Part shown: in pieces, positions 1 through 7,674 of the stretch | Numbering within the stretch: the first letter of the stretch is position 1 | Layout of the letters: each line of letters begins with the position of its first letter | DNA from: Paenibacillus vini | GTDB lineage: Bacteria; Bacillota; Bacilli; Paenibacillales; Paenibacillaceae | NCBI RefSeq assembly: GCF_018403325.1 | Contig: NZ_BOSL01000005.1 | Span: 275,460 to 339,459, forward strand | Length of the DNA stretch: 64,000 nucleotides | Reading direction: 5' to 3' | Translations under genes and position numbers: made by a program | The notes under the pieces: generated by a model | The model's input: only the letters and a program-made list of their open reading frames with translations | The model's database searches: none | Told to the model about the DNA's origin: nothing

Positions 1-1133
1 AACGCTTCATGAATGGTAATCCGTGATCCCGGCACGCCGCGTTCCTTGGCAGGCAAGGAAGGATTGACTCCGTCTTCCAGCATTCTCGAAGAAATGACAG
101 CTTGCCTTATATTATCGAACAGACTGGGGGAGAATCCTCCGGAGATATCAGACCCCAATCCAATCTCAACCCCCTCGGCATGGAAATGAGCAACCGGGAT
201 GACACTATTGGCAAAATACGCGTTGGATACCGGACAATGGGCAATCGCTGTTCCGGTCTCAGCAAATAATTGTACATCCTCATCATCGAGAAAATTACAA
301 TGGGCCATGACCGATTTGTCACGAAGCAGACCGAAATCATGCAGAGCAAAGGCATCATTCTTCTGGAACCGCTCTTGGACATACCCGTGAGCCCAGTCAC
401 TCTCGCTGCAATGCGATTGAACATAGGTATCGTATTTGGCTGCCAGCTCTCCTAATCCTCTTAAACCTTCGTCTGTACAGCTTGGTATGAATCTTGGAGT
501 TACTACCGGGTACACGCCTTGTTTAGCCGATTTGGCCAAAGCTTGTACAGCCAGAATGAATTCTTCCGTATCCGCCAGTGCCGAAGAGGTATCCGCGTCG
601 CGGTAGTATTCTGGATTCTGTGCGGGATCATCCATGACAACTTTGCCAACCAATCCGCGCTGGCCTTTACTCGCGCATATTTCAGCTAACAGAATACTGG
701 CTTCTTTATGCACTGTTGCAAAATAAAGTGCAGTCGTTGTCCCGTTTGCGAGCAGGGTGCTAACCACATCCTCATAGACCTTCTTGGCAAATTCCAGATC
801 CGAGAATTTGGATTCGAGCGGGAAGGTGTAAGTGTTCAGCCAATCATAGAGCGGAATGTCCAAGGCTGTTCCGGATTGAGCCCATTGCGGCGCGTGAACA
901 TGCAGATCGATGAAACCCGGCAATAAATACTGACCTTCAGCTAAGCGATGAAAGGTATCGGTCCCTTGATACGCATCCAGCAGGGGTTGAAAGTCGGGAT
1001 CTTGCGGTGCAATGATTCTTTCGATCATGCCTTCCGTGTTGATACAAAAAAGATGGTCCTTCAATACTTGAATTTCCTTGGGCGATTTGCTAGAAAAGGC
1101 AGTCCCTTGGAATATTTGCATATATTTTCTCAT
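1..1133 (-). CDS. guaD: Guanine deaminase (amidohydrolase type), 3' end outside window
   Basis: Hydrolyses guanine to xanthine and ammonia in purine salvage, in the cytoplasm. Reading the minus strand from an ATG at 1133 gives about 377 residues with no stop before the window edge, so the C-terminus is missing. Family hallmarks are visible: an amidohydrolase metal motif of the form PGFIDLHVHAPQ, a YDWLNTYTFPLE stretch typical of guanine deaminases, a later SHCSE segment, HCPVSN, and GLGSDISGG near the end, which supplies the catalytic Asp region. The start is supported by AAGGCGG five bases upstream. This is the zinc amidohydrolase (E. coli GuaD-like) class and not the short cytidine-deaminase fold of B. 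subtilis GuaD. It is transcribed away from its right neighbour. The related TRZ/ATZ hydrolases are the main alternative. Confidence 0.88.
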   Translation of the reverse strand, partial: MRKYMQIFQGTAFSSKSPKEIQVLKDHLFCINTEGMIERIIAPQDPDFQPLLDAYQGTDTFHRLAEGQYLLPGFIDLHVHAPQWAQSGTALDIPLYDWLNTYTFPLESKFSDLEFAKKVYEDVVSTLLANGTTTALYFATVHKEASILLAEICASKGQRGLVGKVVMDDPAQNPEYYRDADTSSALADTEEFILAVQALAKSAKQGVYPVVTPRFIPSCTDEGLRGLGELAAKYDTYVQSHCSESDWAHGYVQERFQKNDAFALHDFGLLRDKSVMAHCNFLDDEDVQLFAETGTAIAHCPVSNAYFANSVIPVAHFHAEGVEIGLGSDISGGFSPSLFDNIRQAVISSRMLEDGVNPSLPAKERGVPGSRITIHEA

Positions 1134-1174
1134 AACTACCGCCTTAATGTTCGTATTTTCTAGATGTATTTGTT

Positions 1175-1203
1175 ATTATAATCGGTCAAAAACGAGAAGT
1201 CTA
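1175..1203 (-). promoter_or_regulatory. Putative sigma-A promoter of guaD
   Basis: On the minus strand a TATAAT box (1175-1180) lies 17 bases from a TAGACT box (1198-1203). It sits about 40 bases upstream of the guaD start. The -35 box is only a fair match. Confidence 0.5.
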
Positions 1204-1280
1204 TAGAAAAAGGCGAATAATCAAAGGTGCTCAAAATGAAGTTTGAAAGGGTGTAGTAGTTGTTGGGGAGAATGATTTTG

Positions 1281-1306
1281 TTTTAAATATACCCAGGCGG
1301 GGTATA
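1281..1306 (+). promoter_or_regulatory. CsoR-like copper operator overlapping the ydhK promoter
   Basis: A perfect 7-base inverted repeat, TATACCC (1288-1294) and GGGTATA (1300-1306), is separated by 5 bases. The spacing and sequence match the known CsoR operator pattern (TACCC, 5 bases, GGGTA) of Bacillus copZA. The right arm runs into a TATAAT -10 box (1303-1308), so a bound repressor would block RNA polymerase. A weak TTGTTT -35 candidate lies about 19 bases upstream. Copper control is inferred from this motif and the copper-type gene that follows. Confidence 0.65.
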
Positions 1307-1356
1307 ATAATGGTTGTGCATCATTTAATATCTAACAGCATTGAGGAGATGGGAAA

Positions 1357-1929
1357 ATGAATAAGAATTTCCTGATAGGTATACTATCTGTAGCCATGGC
1401 GCTTGTTGTATCGGCTTGTTCTGACAATAATGCAGCTGTCACTAAGGACAATGCAGCAAATATGAATGAGGGTTCCAGCTCGCATGATCAAATGGATCAT
1501 TCAGGTTCAGGTGAAGTTCCGACGGATTTGGAGGCTGCAAAGAATCCGGCTTATCCGATGGGGAGTGAGGCGGTGATTGAAGCGGATCATATGGAAGGAA
1601 TGAAGGGGGCCAAGGCGACTATCACAGGCGCATATGATACAAATGTCTATATGGTTTCATATACCCCGACTACCGGTGGTGCCACAGTAAAAAATCACAA
1701 ATGGGTCATCCATGAAGAAATTGAAAATGCCGGCGATCAGCCCTTCAAACCTGGAGATAAGGTTGTGTTAATGGCTAAACATATGAAAGGCATGGAAGGC
1801 GCTGACGCTGTTGTTGATTCCGTTGAACAAACAACGGTATATATGGTGGATTACACCGATACAGTCAGCGGTGAACAAGTCATAAATCATAAGTGGGTAA
1901 CGGAAAAAGAACTATCTCCGGTCGAGTAA
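1357..1929 (+). CDS. ydhK: YdhK-type lipoprotein with two DUF1541 domains
   Basis: This 190-residue protein starts with a lipoprotein signal peptide ending in the lipobox VSAC (Cys at about 21), so it should be anchored outside the membrane. A His/Met-rich stretch follows (HDQMDHSGSG). Then come two tandem DUF1541 copies, at about residues 68-125 and 130-187. Each has an ADHMEGMKGA-like Met/His block and ends with a (V/I)NHKWV motif. The Met and His clusters suggest binding of copper or another soft metal, but the molecular role of the family is not established. A GAGGAGAT ribosome-binding site precedes the ATG. It is a single gene with its own operator and terminator. Confidence 0.88.
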   Translation: MNKNFLIGILSVAMALVVSACSDNNAAVTKDNAANMNEGSSSHDQMDHSGSGEVPTDLEAAKNPAYPMGSEAVIEADHMEGMKGAKATITGAYDTNVYMVSYTPTTGGATVKNHKWVIHEEIENAGDQPFKPGDKVVLMAKHMKGMEGADAVVDSVEQTTVYMVDYTDTVSGEQVINHKWVTEKELSPVE

Positions 1930-1937
1930 AAAAGGCG

Positions 1938-1976
1938 CCCGTTCCTTGCGACACATGTCCAAGGAACGGGCTTTTT
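1938..1976 (+). terminator. Rho-independent terminator after ydhK
   Basis: An 11-bp stem, CCCGTTCCTTG (1938-1948) with CAAGGAACGGG (1960-1970), is followed by CTTTTT. It closes the ydhK unit. Confidence 0.9.
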
Positions 1977-2034
1977 GATTTTAAAATGCAGCTTGTTTTT
2001 AAATCAATCTTTAGGTTCGGGGATTGTTGATAGC

Positions 2035-3810
2035 TTAAGCTTCCATCTTCTGTGCCGTGTAAAGCCGGTAGTATAGGCCGCGACGGGCAATCAGTTCATC
2101 GTGCGAGCCGGATTCCGCGATGCCTTTGTCGGACACGTACATGATACGGTCGCAGTTCTTAACCGTGGACAACCGGTGCGCGATGATGAAGGAGGTCCGG
2201 CCTTTAAGCAGTTCGTTCAAGCCCTGCTGAAGCAGCCGCTCGGTCTTCGCGTCAATCGAAGAGGTGGCCTCATCCAGAATAAGAATGCGCGGGTCGGCAA
2301 GAAGCGTACGCGCGAACGAGATCAGCTGCCGCTGTCCCTGAGACAGCTTCGAGCCGCGCTCGTTGACTTCCGTTTGGTAACCATGCTCAAACTCGCGGAT
2401 GAATTCGTCGGCGCATACCGTCTTCGCCGCCGCGATGATCTCTTCTTCGGTGGCATCCAATTTCCCGTAACGAATATTATCGAGAATGGTGCCTGAGAAA
2501 ATGAAGCTGTCCTGCAGCATGATGCCCATTTGGCTGCGCAGGGAATTGAGTGTGACCTGCGAAATATCGTGACCGTCAATCAAGATCTTGCCGCCGGTAA
2601 TATTATAGAAGCGAGAGATCAGGTTGACTACCGTCGTTTTGCCTGCGCCTGTCGGTCCTACCAAGGCAATGCTTTCCCCGGGTTTGATATCGAAGGAAAG
2701 GTTCTCAAGAATATTGTTGCCGGGATCGTAGGCGAAGGTGACGTCGTCAAACGTTACTCTCCCTTGAATCGATGGCAACTTCTTCGCGTTCGGCACATCG
2801 CTCACGGTGACCGGTTCGTCCAGCGTCTCGAAAATCCGTTCCAGATAGGCGACCGCATTGATGAAGTTATTGTACAGCTGCGACAGGTTCAGAATCGGCT
2901 GCCAGAACCGGAAAGCATAGGTACCCATGGCCAGGATGATCCCGAAGGTGATATCCTGAGGATTCAGCGCCAGCAGTCCGATAAGATAAATTAACGCGGT
3001 GACGATCGTCGCCAGATTATCAACGGTGAACGGGATCAGCGCATTATACCGCAGAGCGCGCATCCACTCCGTGCGGAAGCTGCCTGCAAGGCGCGTGAAG
3101 ATTCCCTCGTTGCGCTGTTCGCGGGAGAAGATTTGCGTCACGCGGATACCGCTGATGCTCTCCTGCAAGTAGGCGTTCACATTGGAGCTCTTGTTGGATA
3201 CCGCCTGCCATGCCCGCCGTTGCCGGGTCTTGATCAACAGCATGACGCCGAGGAAGACAGGAAGACCCGCCAGGATGACGAACGACAGCCGGACATCCAC
3301 GGCAAACATAAAGGCCGCGATAAAGATCAAGTTCACGATTTCAAGAATAAAGTTGATAATACCGTTGGATAACACATCCGATACCGAGTTGACATAGTTG
3401 ACGACCCGGATCAAAATTTTGCCCTGAGGGCGATCATCATAATATTTGAACGGCAGCTGCTGCAAGTGCTTGAACAGATCACTCCGGATGTCAAAGATAA
3501 TGTCCTGCCCGACGCTCGTCATCATCCGTGAGCGGATCGTGGCCAGATAGACGCTGACCACAATAGTGACCAGCATGAGCGCCGACCAGCCGACCAGCGG
3601 GCCGACGGCTTTCGCAGGGATCGTGACGTCGATGACATGCTGCATGATCAGCGGAGCCGACAGCGAAACCGCCGCTGAAATGGCGCTAAGAATGAAGGCG
3701 ATAATCATCGGTGTCTTCTGCTTCTTGATGTAGACTAACGCACGCCGGAAATGCTTGATATCAAAGGGCGATTCCAGGTTTTCGTCGATGTCGAATTTAT
3801 TCCTTGCCAT
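2035..3810 (-). CDS. ABC exporter half-transporter with consensus catalytic site
   Basis: 591 residues: an N-terminal six-helix exporter membrane domain (about residues 30-320) fused to a C-terminal ATPase domain. The ATPase carries Walker A GPTGAGKTT, a slightly off-consensus signature LSQGQ, Walker B with catalytic Glu (ILILDEATSS) and an H-loop IIAHRLST. It overlaps the end of the upstream partner by 14 bp and has its own AGGTGA ribosome-binding site inside that gene, so the two are surely co-translated. The pair matches heterodimeric exporters of the BmrC/BmrD (YheI/YheH) or YknU/YknV type. This is the catalytically complete half. The substrate (drug, lipid or peptide) cannot be read from sequence. 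Confidence 0.9.
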   Translation of the reverse strand: MARNKFDIDENLESPFDIKHFRRALVYIKKQKTPMIIAFILSAISAAVSLSAPLIMQHVIDVTIPAKAVGPLVGWSALMLVTIVVSVYLATIRSRMMTSVGQDIIFDIRSDLFKHLQQLPFKYYDDRPQGKILIRVVNYVNSVSDVLSNGIINFILEIVNLIFIAAFMFAVDVRLSFVILAGLPVFLGVMLLIKTRQRRAWQAVSNKSSNVNAYLQESISGIRVTQIFSREQRNEGIFTRLAGSFRTEWMRALRYNALIPFTVDNLATIVTALIYLIGLLALNPQDITFGIILAMGTYAFRFWQPILNLSQLYNNFINAVAYLERIFETLDEPVTVSDVPNAKKLPSIQGRVTFDDVTFAYDPGNNILENLSFDIKPGESIALVGPTGAGKTTVVNLISRFYNITGGKILIDGHDISQVTLNSLRSQMGIMLQDSFIFSGTILDNIRYGKLDATEEEIIAAAKTVCADEFIREFEHGYQTEVNERGSKLSQGQRQLISFARTLLADPRILILDEATSSIDAKTERLLQQGLNELLKGRTSFIIAHRLSTVKNCDRIMYVSDKGIAESGSHDELIARRGLYYRLYTAQKMEA

Positions 3811-5572
3811 GCTCTGTCACCTGCCTTCCAATGCCCTCGTTCTGCAGCATAAACACTTCGTAGTAATAACCCCGTTTCGCCAACAACTCGGCATGGGTGC
3901 CTTCCTCGATCAAACGGCCTTCGTCCAGAATGAGAATCCGGTCGGCTTCCGCGGTGGTCGAGACGCGTTGGGCGATAATGATCTTGGTGCAGGGGTATTC
4001 GAGTTCACGTAAACTTTTTTGGATATGCTCCTCGGTTTCCAAATCGACGGCCGAGGTCGTGTCGTCCAGAATGAGGATCGGACGCTGAACCGCCATGGCG
4101 CGGGCGAGCGCGATACGCTGCTTCTGTCCGCCGGACAGGCCGACGCCCCGTTCCCCTACGATGGTGTCATAGCCTTCCGGCATCTTGGTAATGAAATCAT
4201 GCGCTGCCGCAAGCTGGGCGTATTCGATGGTGTCCTTCTCCGGAAGGTCGGGATCGCCATAAGCGATATTCCCGTCGATCGTGTCGGAGAACAGGAGGAC
4301 ATCCTGAGTCGCCACGCCGATGTTACCCCGAAGCTCGTCAAGCTCCAGCTTGCGTACATCGGTGCCGTCGACCAGAACACGTCCCTGCGACACATCATAG
4401 AAGCGCGGAATCAGATTGACGAGCGTCGTCTTCCCTGATCCGGTCGAGCCCATGATGGCAACGGTTTCACCCGGATTAATTTTGAAGCTTACATCATGCA
4501 GAACCTCTACGCTGCCATATTTAAAGCTGACATGGTCAAACTCGATGCCTCCGCTGTAGCGGCGTTTGTCAACCATATTGTGCTCGTTGACGATGCCGGG
4601 ACGAGCGTAATAGACTTCGATAATTTTGGTCAAGCTGGCAAAAAAACGTTGGATATCATTGATGATGATACCGATATTGCGCATCGGGTTGGAAATGGCC
4701 CAGATGAGCGAGGAGAAAGCGGCGAATTCACCGAAGGTGATCCGGCCGTTCATGACGAACAAACCGCCTGCCAGAAGCAGAATCACGTTAAACGCCTGCG
4801 CGAAGGTCTCCAGATAAGGAAAGTAATCGAGCCATACGAGCGCGGCGGTCTTGTTCGCTTTGGAGTAGTTGACGTTCTTGTCCGAGAACTTCTCCACCTC
4901 GTATTCTTCGCGTGCAAAAGCTTTGACGACACGGTTGCCCGAGATGTTCTCCTGGGTTGTGGTGTTGAGCTGGGACAGCCGTTCACGCAGATCCACGTAC
5001 ATAGGGCGTACGCGTTTCGCAAAGATGTAAGCTACCACAAAAATCGGCGGAGACAAAATCAACAGCCATAGCGTCAACTCGACGTCAATCGTAAAGAAGT
5101 AAATCACGGCGGCAAGGAAAATCGTGAGCGATTCGATGATCGTCTTGATAATCCACGCCATGGAGTGCCGCACCATGTCCAGATCGCCTGTCATCTTGGT
5201 CATAAGATCGCCGGTACGGTTATGATCGTAATAGTTCATGTCTTGCTCTTGAATCTTGTTGTACAGAAAAACGCGTACCCGATAGAGCATATTCTGCGAG
5301 GACCATTCGTACTGCATCGTCGTCAGGTAGGCAAGGCCCGTACGCAGCAAGGAAAAGCCGATCATGCCCAGGCAGAGCATAATGAGCAGCCCTCGCTCTT
5401 CCGTTAAATTCTGCAACGCGTTGTCATTCGCTATAAACGTATCGACAATGCGCTGGCCGATGTAAGGATTCACGATCATGAGCGAGGAGCCCACTACCGA
5501 GAGGCAAAGTGCCAGGATGTACCGCGTACGGTCTCCCTCCAGGTTCTTCCACAGCCATTTTAGTTCGAACAT
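3797..5572 (-). CDS. ABC exporter half-transporter with degenerate ATPase site
   Basis: This is the first gene of the exporter pair and has the same membrane-plus-ATPase layout. Walker A (GSTGSGKTT) and the signature LSGGQ are intact. The residue after Walker B is Asp instead of Glu (ILILDDTTSA), and the H-loop His is Gln (IIAQRVST). These are the usual changes in the degenerate half of asymmetric exporters. The open frame extends 10 codons upstream to 5602. The start at 5572 (MFELKWLWKN) is preferred because AGGTGA lies just upstream of it, while the longer form has no ribosome-binding site. It is then 591 residues long. Confidence 0.9.
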   Translation of the reverse strand: MFELKWLWKNLEGDRTRYILALCLSVVGSSLMIVNPYIGQRIVDTFIANDNALQNLTEERGLLIMLCLGMIGFSLLRTGLAYLTTMQYEWSSQNMLYRVRVFLYNKIQEQDMNYYDHNRTGDLMTKMTGDLDMVRHSMAWIIKTIIESLTIFLAAVIYFFTIDVELTLWLLILSPPIFVVAYIFAKRVRPMYVDLRERLSQLNTTTQENISGNRVVKAFAREEYEVEKFSDKNVNYSKANKTAALVWLDYFPYLETFAQAFNVILLLAGGLFVMNGRITFGEFAAFSSLIWAISNPMRNIGIIINDIQRFFASLTKIIEVYYARPGIVNEHNMVDKRRYSGGIEFDHVSFKYGSVEVLHDVSFKINPGETVAIMGSTGSGKTTLVNLIPRFYDVSQGRVLVDGTDVRKLELDELRGNIGVATQDVLLFSDTIDGNIAYGDPDLPEKDTIEYAQLAAAHDFITKMPEGYDTIVGERGVGLSGGQKQRIALARAMAVQRPILILDDTTSAVDLETEEHIQKSLRELEYPCTKIIIAQRVSTTAEADRILILDEGRLIEEGTHAELLAKRGYYYEVFMLQNEGIGRQVTEHGKE

Positions 5573-5646
5573 CTGATCACCTGTTTCTGATTGTTCTTTC
5601 ATTCTTGTTGAAAAAGACTTTATGACCCAATCAACAAACTACCGTG

Positions 5647-5674
5647 ATTATACCACTTGAGCAGGTAAGATCAA
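5647..5674 (-). promoter_or_regulatory. Putative sigma-A promoter of the ABC exporter operon
   Basis: On the minus strand TTGATC (5669-5674) and TATAAT (5647-5652) are 16 bases apart, about 75 bases upstream of the preferred start at 5572. Confidence 0.6.
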
Positions 5675-5851
5675 CGTCTTTTTCAACATCCGGAAATGAT
5701 TATATTTTTGGTATATATATTGAAAGAATTTGTGTGAAATATCGAAAATTCCAAGCGAAAATTCAGTTATAAACGGATGCCTGTCCTCAGCCGATAATAA
5801 AATAGACCCTGGCTAAAAAGTAAAATCCCACCCTTGGAGGGAAGTACATAA

Positions 5852-7096
5852 TTGAAGACCCTAATTAGAACCTTTTTGAAGCTTATACTTCCATTTTTTC
5901 TAATAGTACTGGCTTATCTTTTCTACATAAAAACAGCCACTCTGTCGCAACCGCAACTGGATATCGTGAAGCTGGCACCCTATCCTATCTTATTGATCGG
6001 GGCTCTCGTCTCTTGGAAGTTCAACCGGAGCCGGGAGTTTTTTATACTTATCATTCTAGCGATCTGCTTGGCTGCCGTTACCTATTTGCCGGGAATACAA
6101 GGGGGATGGCCCCCTGTTCAAACCAGGGACGTTTATATCGTGATTGGTATGGTGATTCCCTTTAATATTGCCGTGTTTTCCTTCTTTAAAGAACGGGGCA
6201 TCTTGAGCTTATGGGGCGGGCTGCGTATCGGAATCATCCTTCTCCAAGCATTATTGGCCGCCTGGTTGATCCGCCCGGAGCAGCAAAAATGGCTCGCGAT
6301 GATCAATCAAAACTTTTTGCCGGTCAACCTGCATACCTTAACTCCTATATCGCAAGCTGCACTGCTCTTATTTCTGGCCGCAGGGATCATTCTTATTTTG
6401 AGGCAGATTCGATATAAAACCTCTCAGGATATTTCCTTCATAGGGGTGCTGTGCGCCGTATTTATCGCCGTTCACCACAATGATGCCCATTCCATGATGT
6501 ATCCGGTCTTTTTCGCGGCTTCGGGCATCGTCCTAATCACATCCATCATCCAGGATTCCTACTCTATGGCTTTTTCGGATGAGCTGACCGGTTTGCCTTC
6601 CAGGCGGGCGCTTAAGCAGGATATGATGAAGCTGGGAATGAATTACGCCATGGCGATGCTCGACATCGACCACTTTAAGAAGTTTAACGATACTTATGGA
6701 CATGATACCGGGGACGAGGTTTTGAAATTAGTAGCTTCTATTATTAAAGACGTGACTGGCGGCGGGAAGGCCTATCGGTATGGGGGAGAGGAATTCACTA
6801 TTCTTTTCCCGGGAAAAAGCATCACGGAGGTCGTTCCGCATCTCGAGCAATTAAGAGAAAAGGTGTCCAAAAGAGCCTTTACGCTGCGAAGACCCGGCAG
6901 CCGGAAGGGGAAATCCTCCTCGAAACGCAAAAAACGCGGCTCCCGATCCGCGGGTCAAAAACAAATATACATAACGATCAGTATCGGCGTTTCCCAAAGA
7001 AGCGACAAACATAAAACACCGGATGCGGTCATGAAATCGGCGGACACGGCACTATACCGGGCCAAGAAAAAAGGTAGGAACTGCGTTAGTAAGTAG
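5852..7096 (+). CDS. Membrane diguanylate cyclase (GGDEF domain)
   Basis: A 414-residue protein that likely makes cyclic di-GMP from two GTP. The first ~240 residues form about seven to eight hydrophobic segments without a recognised sensor family. The GGDEF domain begins at DELTGLPSRRAL and has an intact GGEEF active site. The allosteric I-site (RxxD, normally just before GGEEF) is absent: the aligned stretch reads TGGG. A Lys/Arg/Ser-rich insertion of about 25 residues (around RKGKSSSKRKKRGSRS) interrupts the domain after the active site. Translation starts at TTG 5852 behind a GGAGGG site. The gene stands alone between the exporter and the CRISPR locus. Confidence 0.88.
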   Translation: MKTLIRTFLKLILPFFLIVLAYLFYIKTATLSQPQLDIVKLAPYPILLIGALVSWKFNRSREFFILIILAICLAAVTYLPGIQGGWPPVQTRDVYIVIGMVIPFNIAVFSFFKERGILSLWGGLRIGIILLQALLAAWLIRPEQQKWLAMINQNFLPVNLHTLTPISQAALLLFLAAGIILILRQIRYKTSQDISFIGVLCAVFIAVHHNDAHSMMYPVFFAASGIVLITSIIQDSYSMAFSDELTGLPSRRALKQDMMKLGMNYAMAMLDIDHFKKFNDTYGHDTGDEVLKLVASIIKDVTGGGKAYRYGGEEFTILFPGKSITEVVPHLEQLREKVSKRAFTLRRPGSRKGKSSSKRKKRGSRSAGQKQIYITISIGVSQRSDKHKTPDAVMKSADTALYRAKKKGRNCVSK

Positions 7097-7146
7097 AATT
7101 GAGTCGGCTAAGAATGCGTAGCAGAGCACTCCCCTTTATAATAATC

Positions 7147-7360
7147 GGATGAGCAATAAGGGACTTTTTGGGCTCTATTTTTGTAAATTTCAACTTTTGA
7201 AGAGAAATAGAGGACTTTGAGGGCCTTATTTTCCGGATTAGGAGCCTAAAAGCGGATTATGCGTGAAAATAATATAAATAGAGCCCCAAAAAGACCTTAT
7301 AAACGGTAGAAGGGGGGAAACTGCGGGATTAGGGTCTCAAAAGTCCGCTATTTTTCCGCG
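7147..7360. repeat. Intergenic imperfect inverted repeat
   Basis: The stretch near 7156-7182 (AAGGGACTTTTTGGGCTCTA) recurs inverted near 7275-7302 (TAGAGCCCCAAAAAGACCTT). Related pieces with GACTTTGAGGGCCTTATTTT and TCAAAAGTCCGCTATTTTT lie nearby. It resembles a dispersed intergenic repeat family, which I cannot confirm without the genome. No coding sequence is visible from 7097 to 7504. Confidence 0.45.
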
Positions 7361-7504
7361 GGTAGATATATTTTGCAAGATTGATTACACGGCTAACTCA
7401 TCTATATAAACATTAGTTCATCATAATAGAAACATTTGATTCGAGCAAAGGGATAGCAGATTCTAATGTCGAAAATAAGAGTGAATATGTATACGTGAAT
7501 TTTA

Positions 7505-7674
7505 TGGTGCGAATGTATAGCGCACATAAAATTACTGGGAGATTCGCACCACGCATTATCCTTTTATTGGCAACTTTTCTAGAAACGAGCCGCTATTTTA
7601 AAGGCAAAGGCTTATGTGAAGATGATTTTTGAGTTAAAGAGGCGGTATTTCACATCTTTTTCTCGGAAATCGGA
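7505..7674 (+). promoter_or_regulatory. Leader of CRISPR array 1
   Basis: AT-rich DNA just upstream of the first perfect repeat. It opens with a 47-base block (7505-7551) holding a perfect 9-bp inverted repeat, GGTGCGAAT (7506-7514) and ATTCGCACC (7542-7550). A related 47-base block lies before array 2, and both leaders end in AAATCGGA directly before the repeat. The degenerate repeat at the far end of the array confirms this side as the leader side. Confidence 0.75.

Noticed and set aside
2101-2994. Plus-strand open frames opposite the ABC exporter genes
   Set aside because: Antisense to conserved ATPase domains, with no ribosome-binding site and biased composition.
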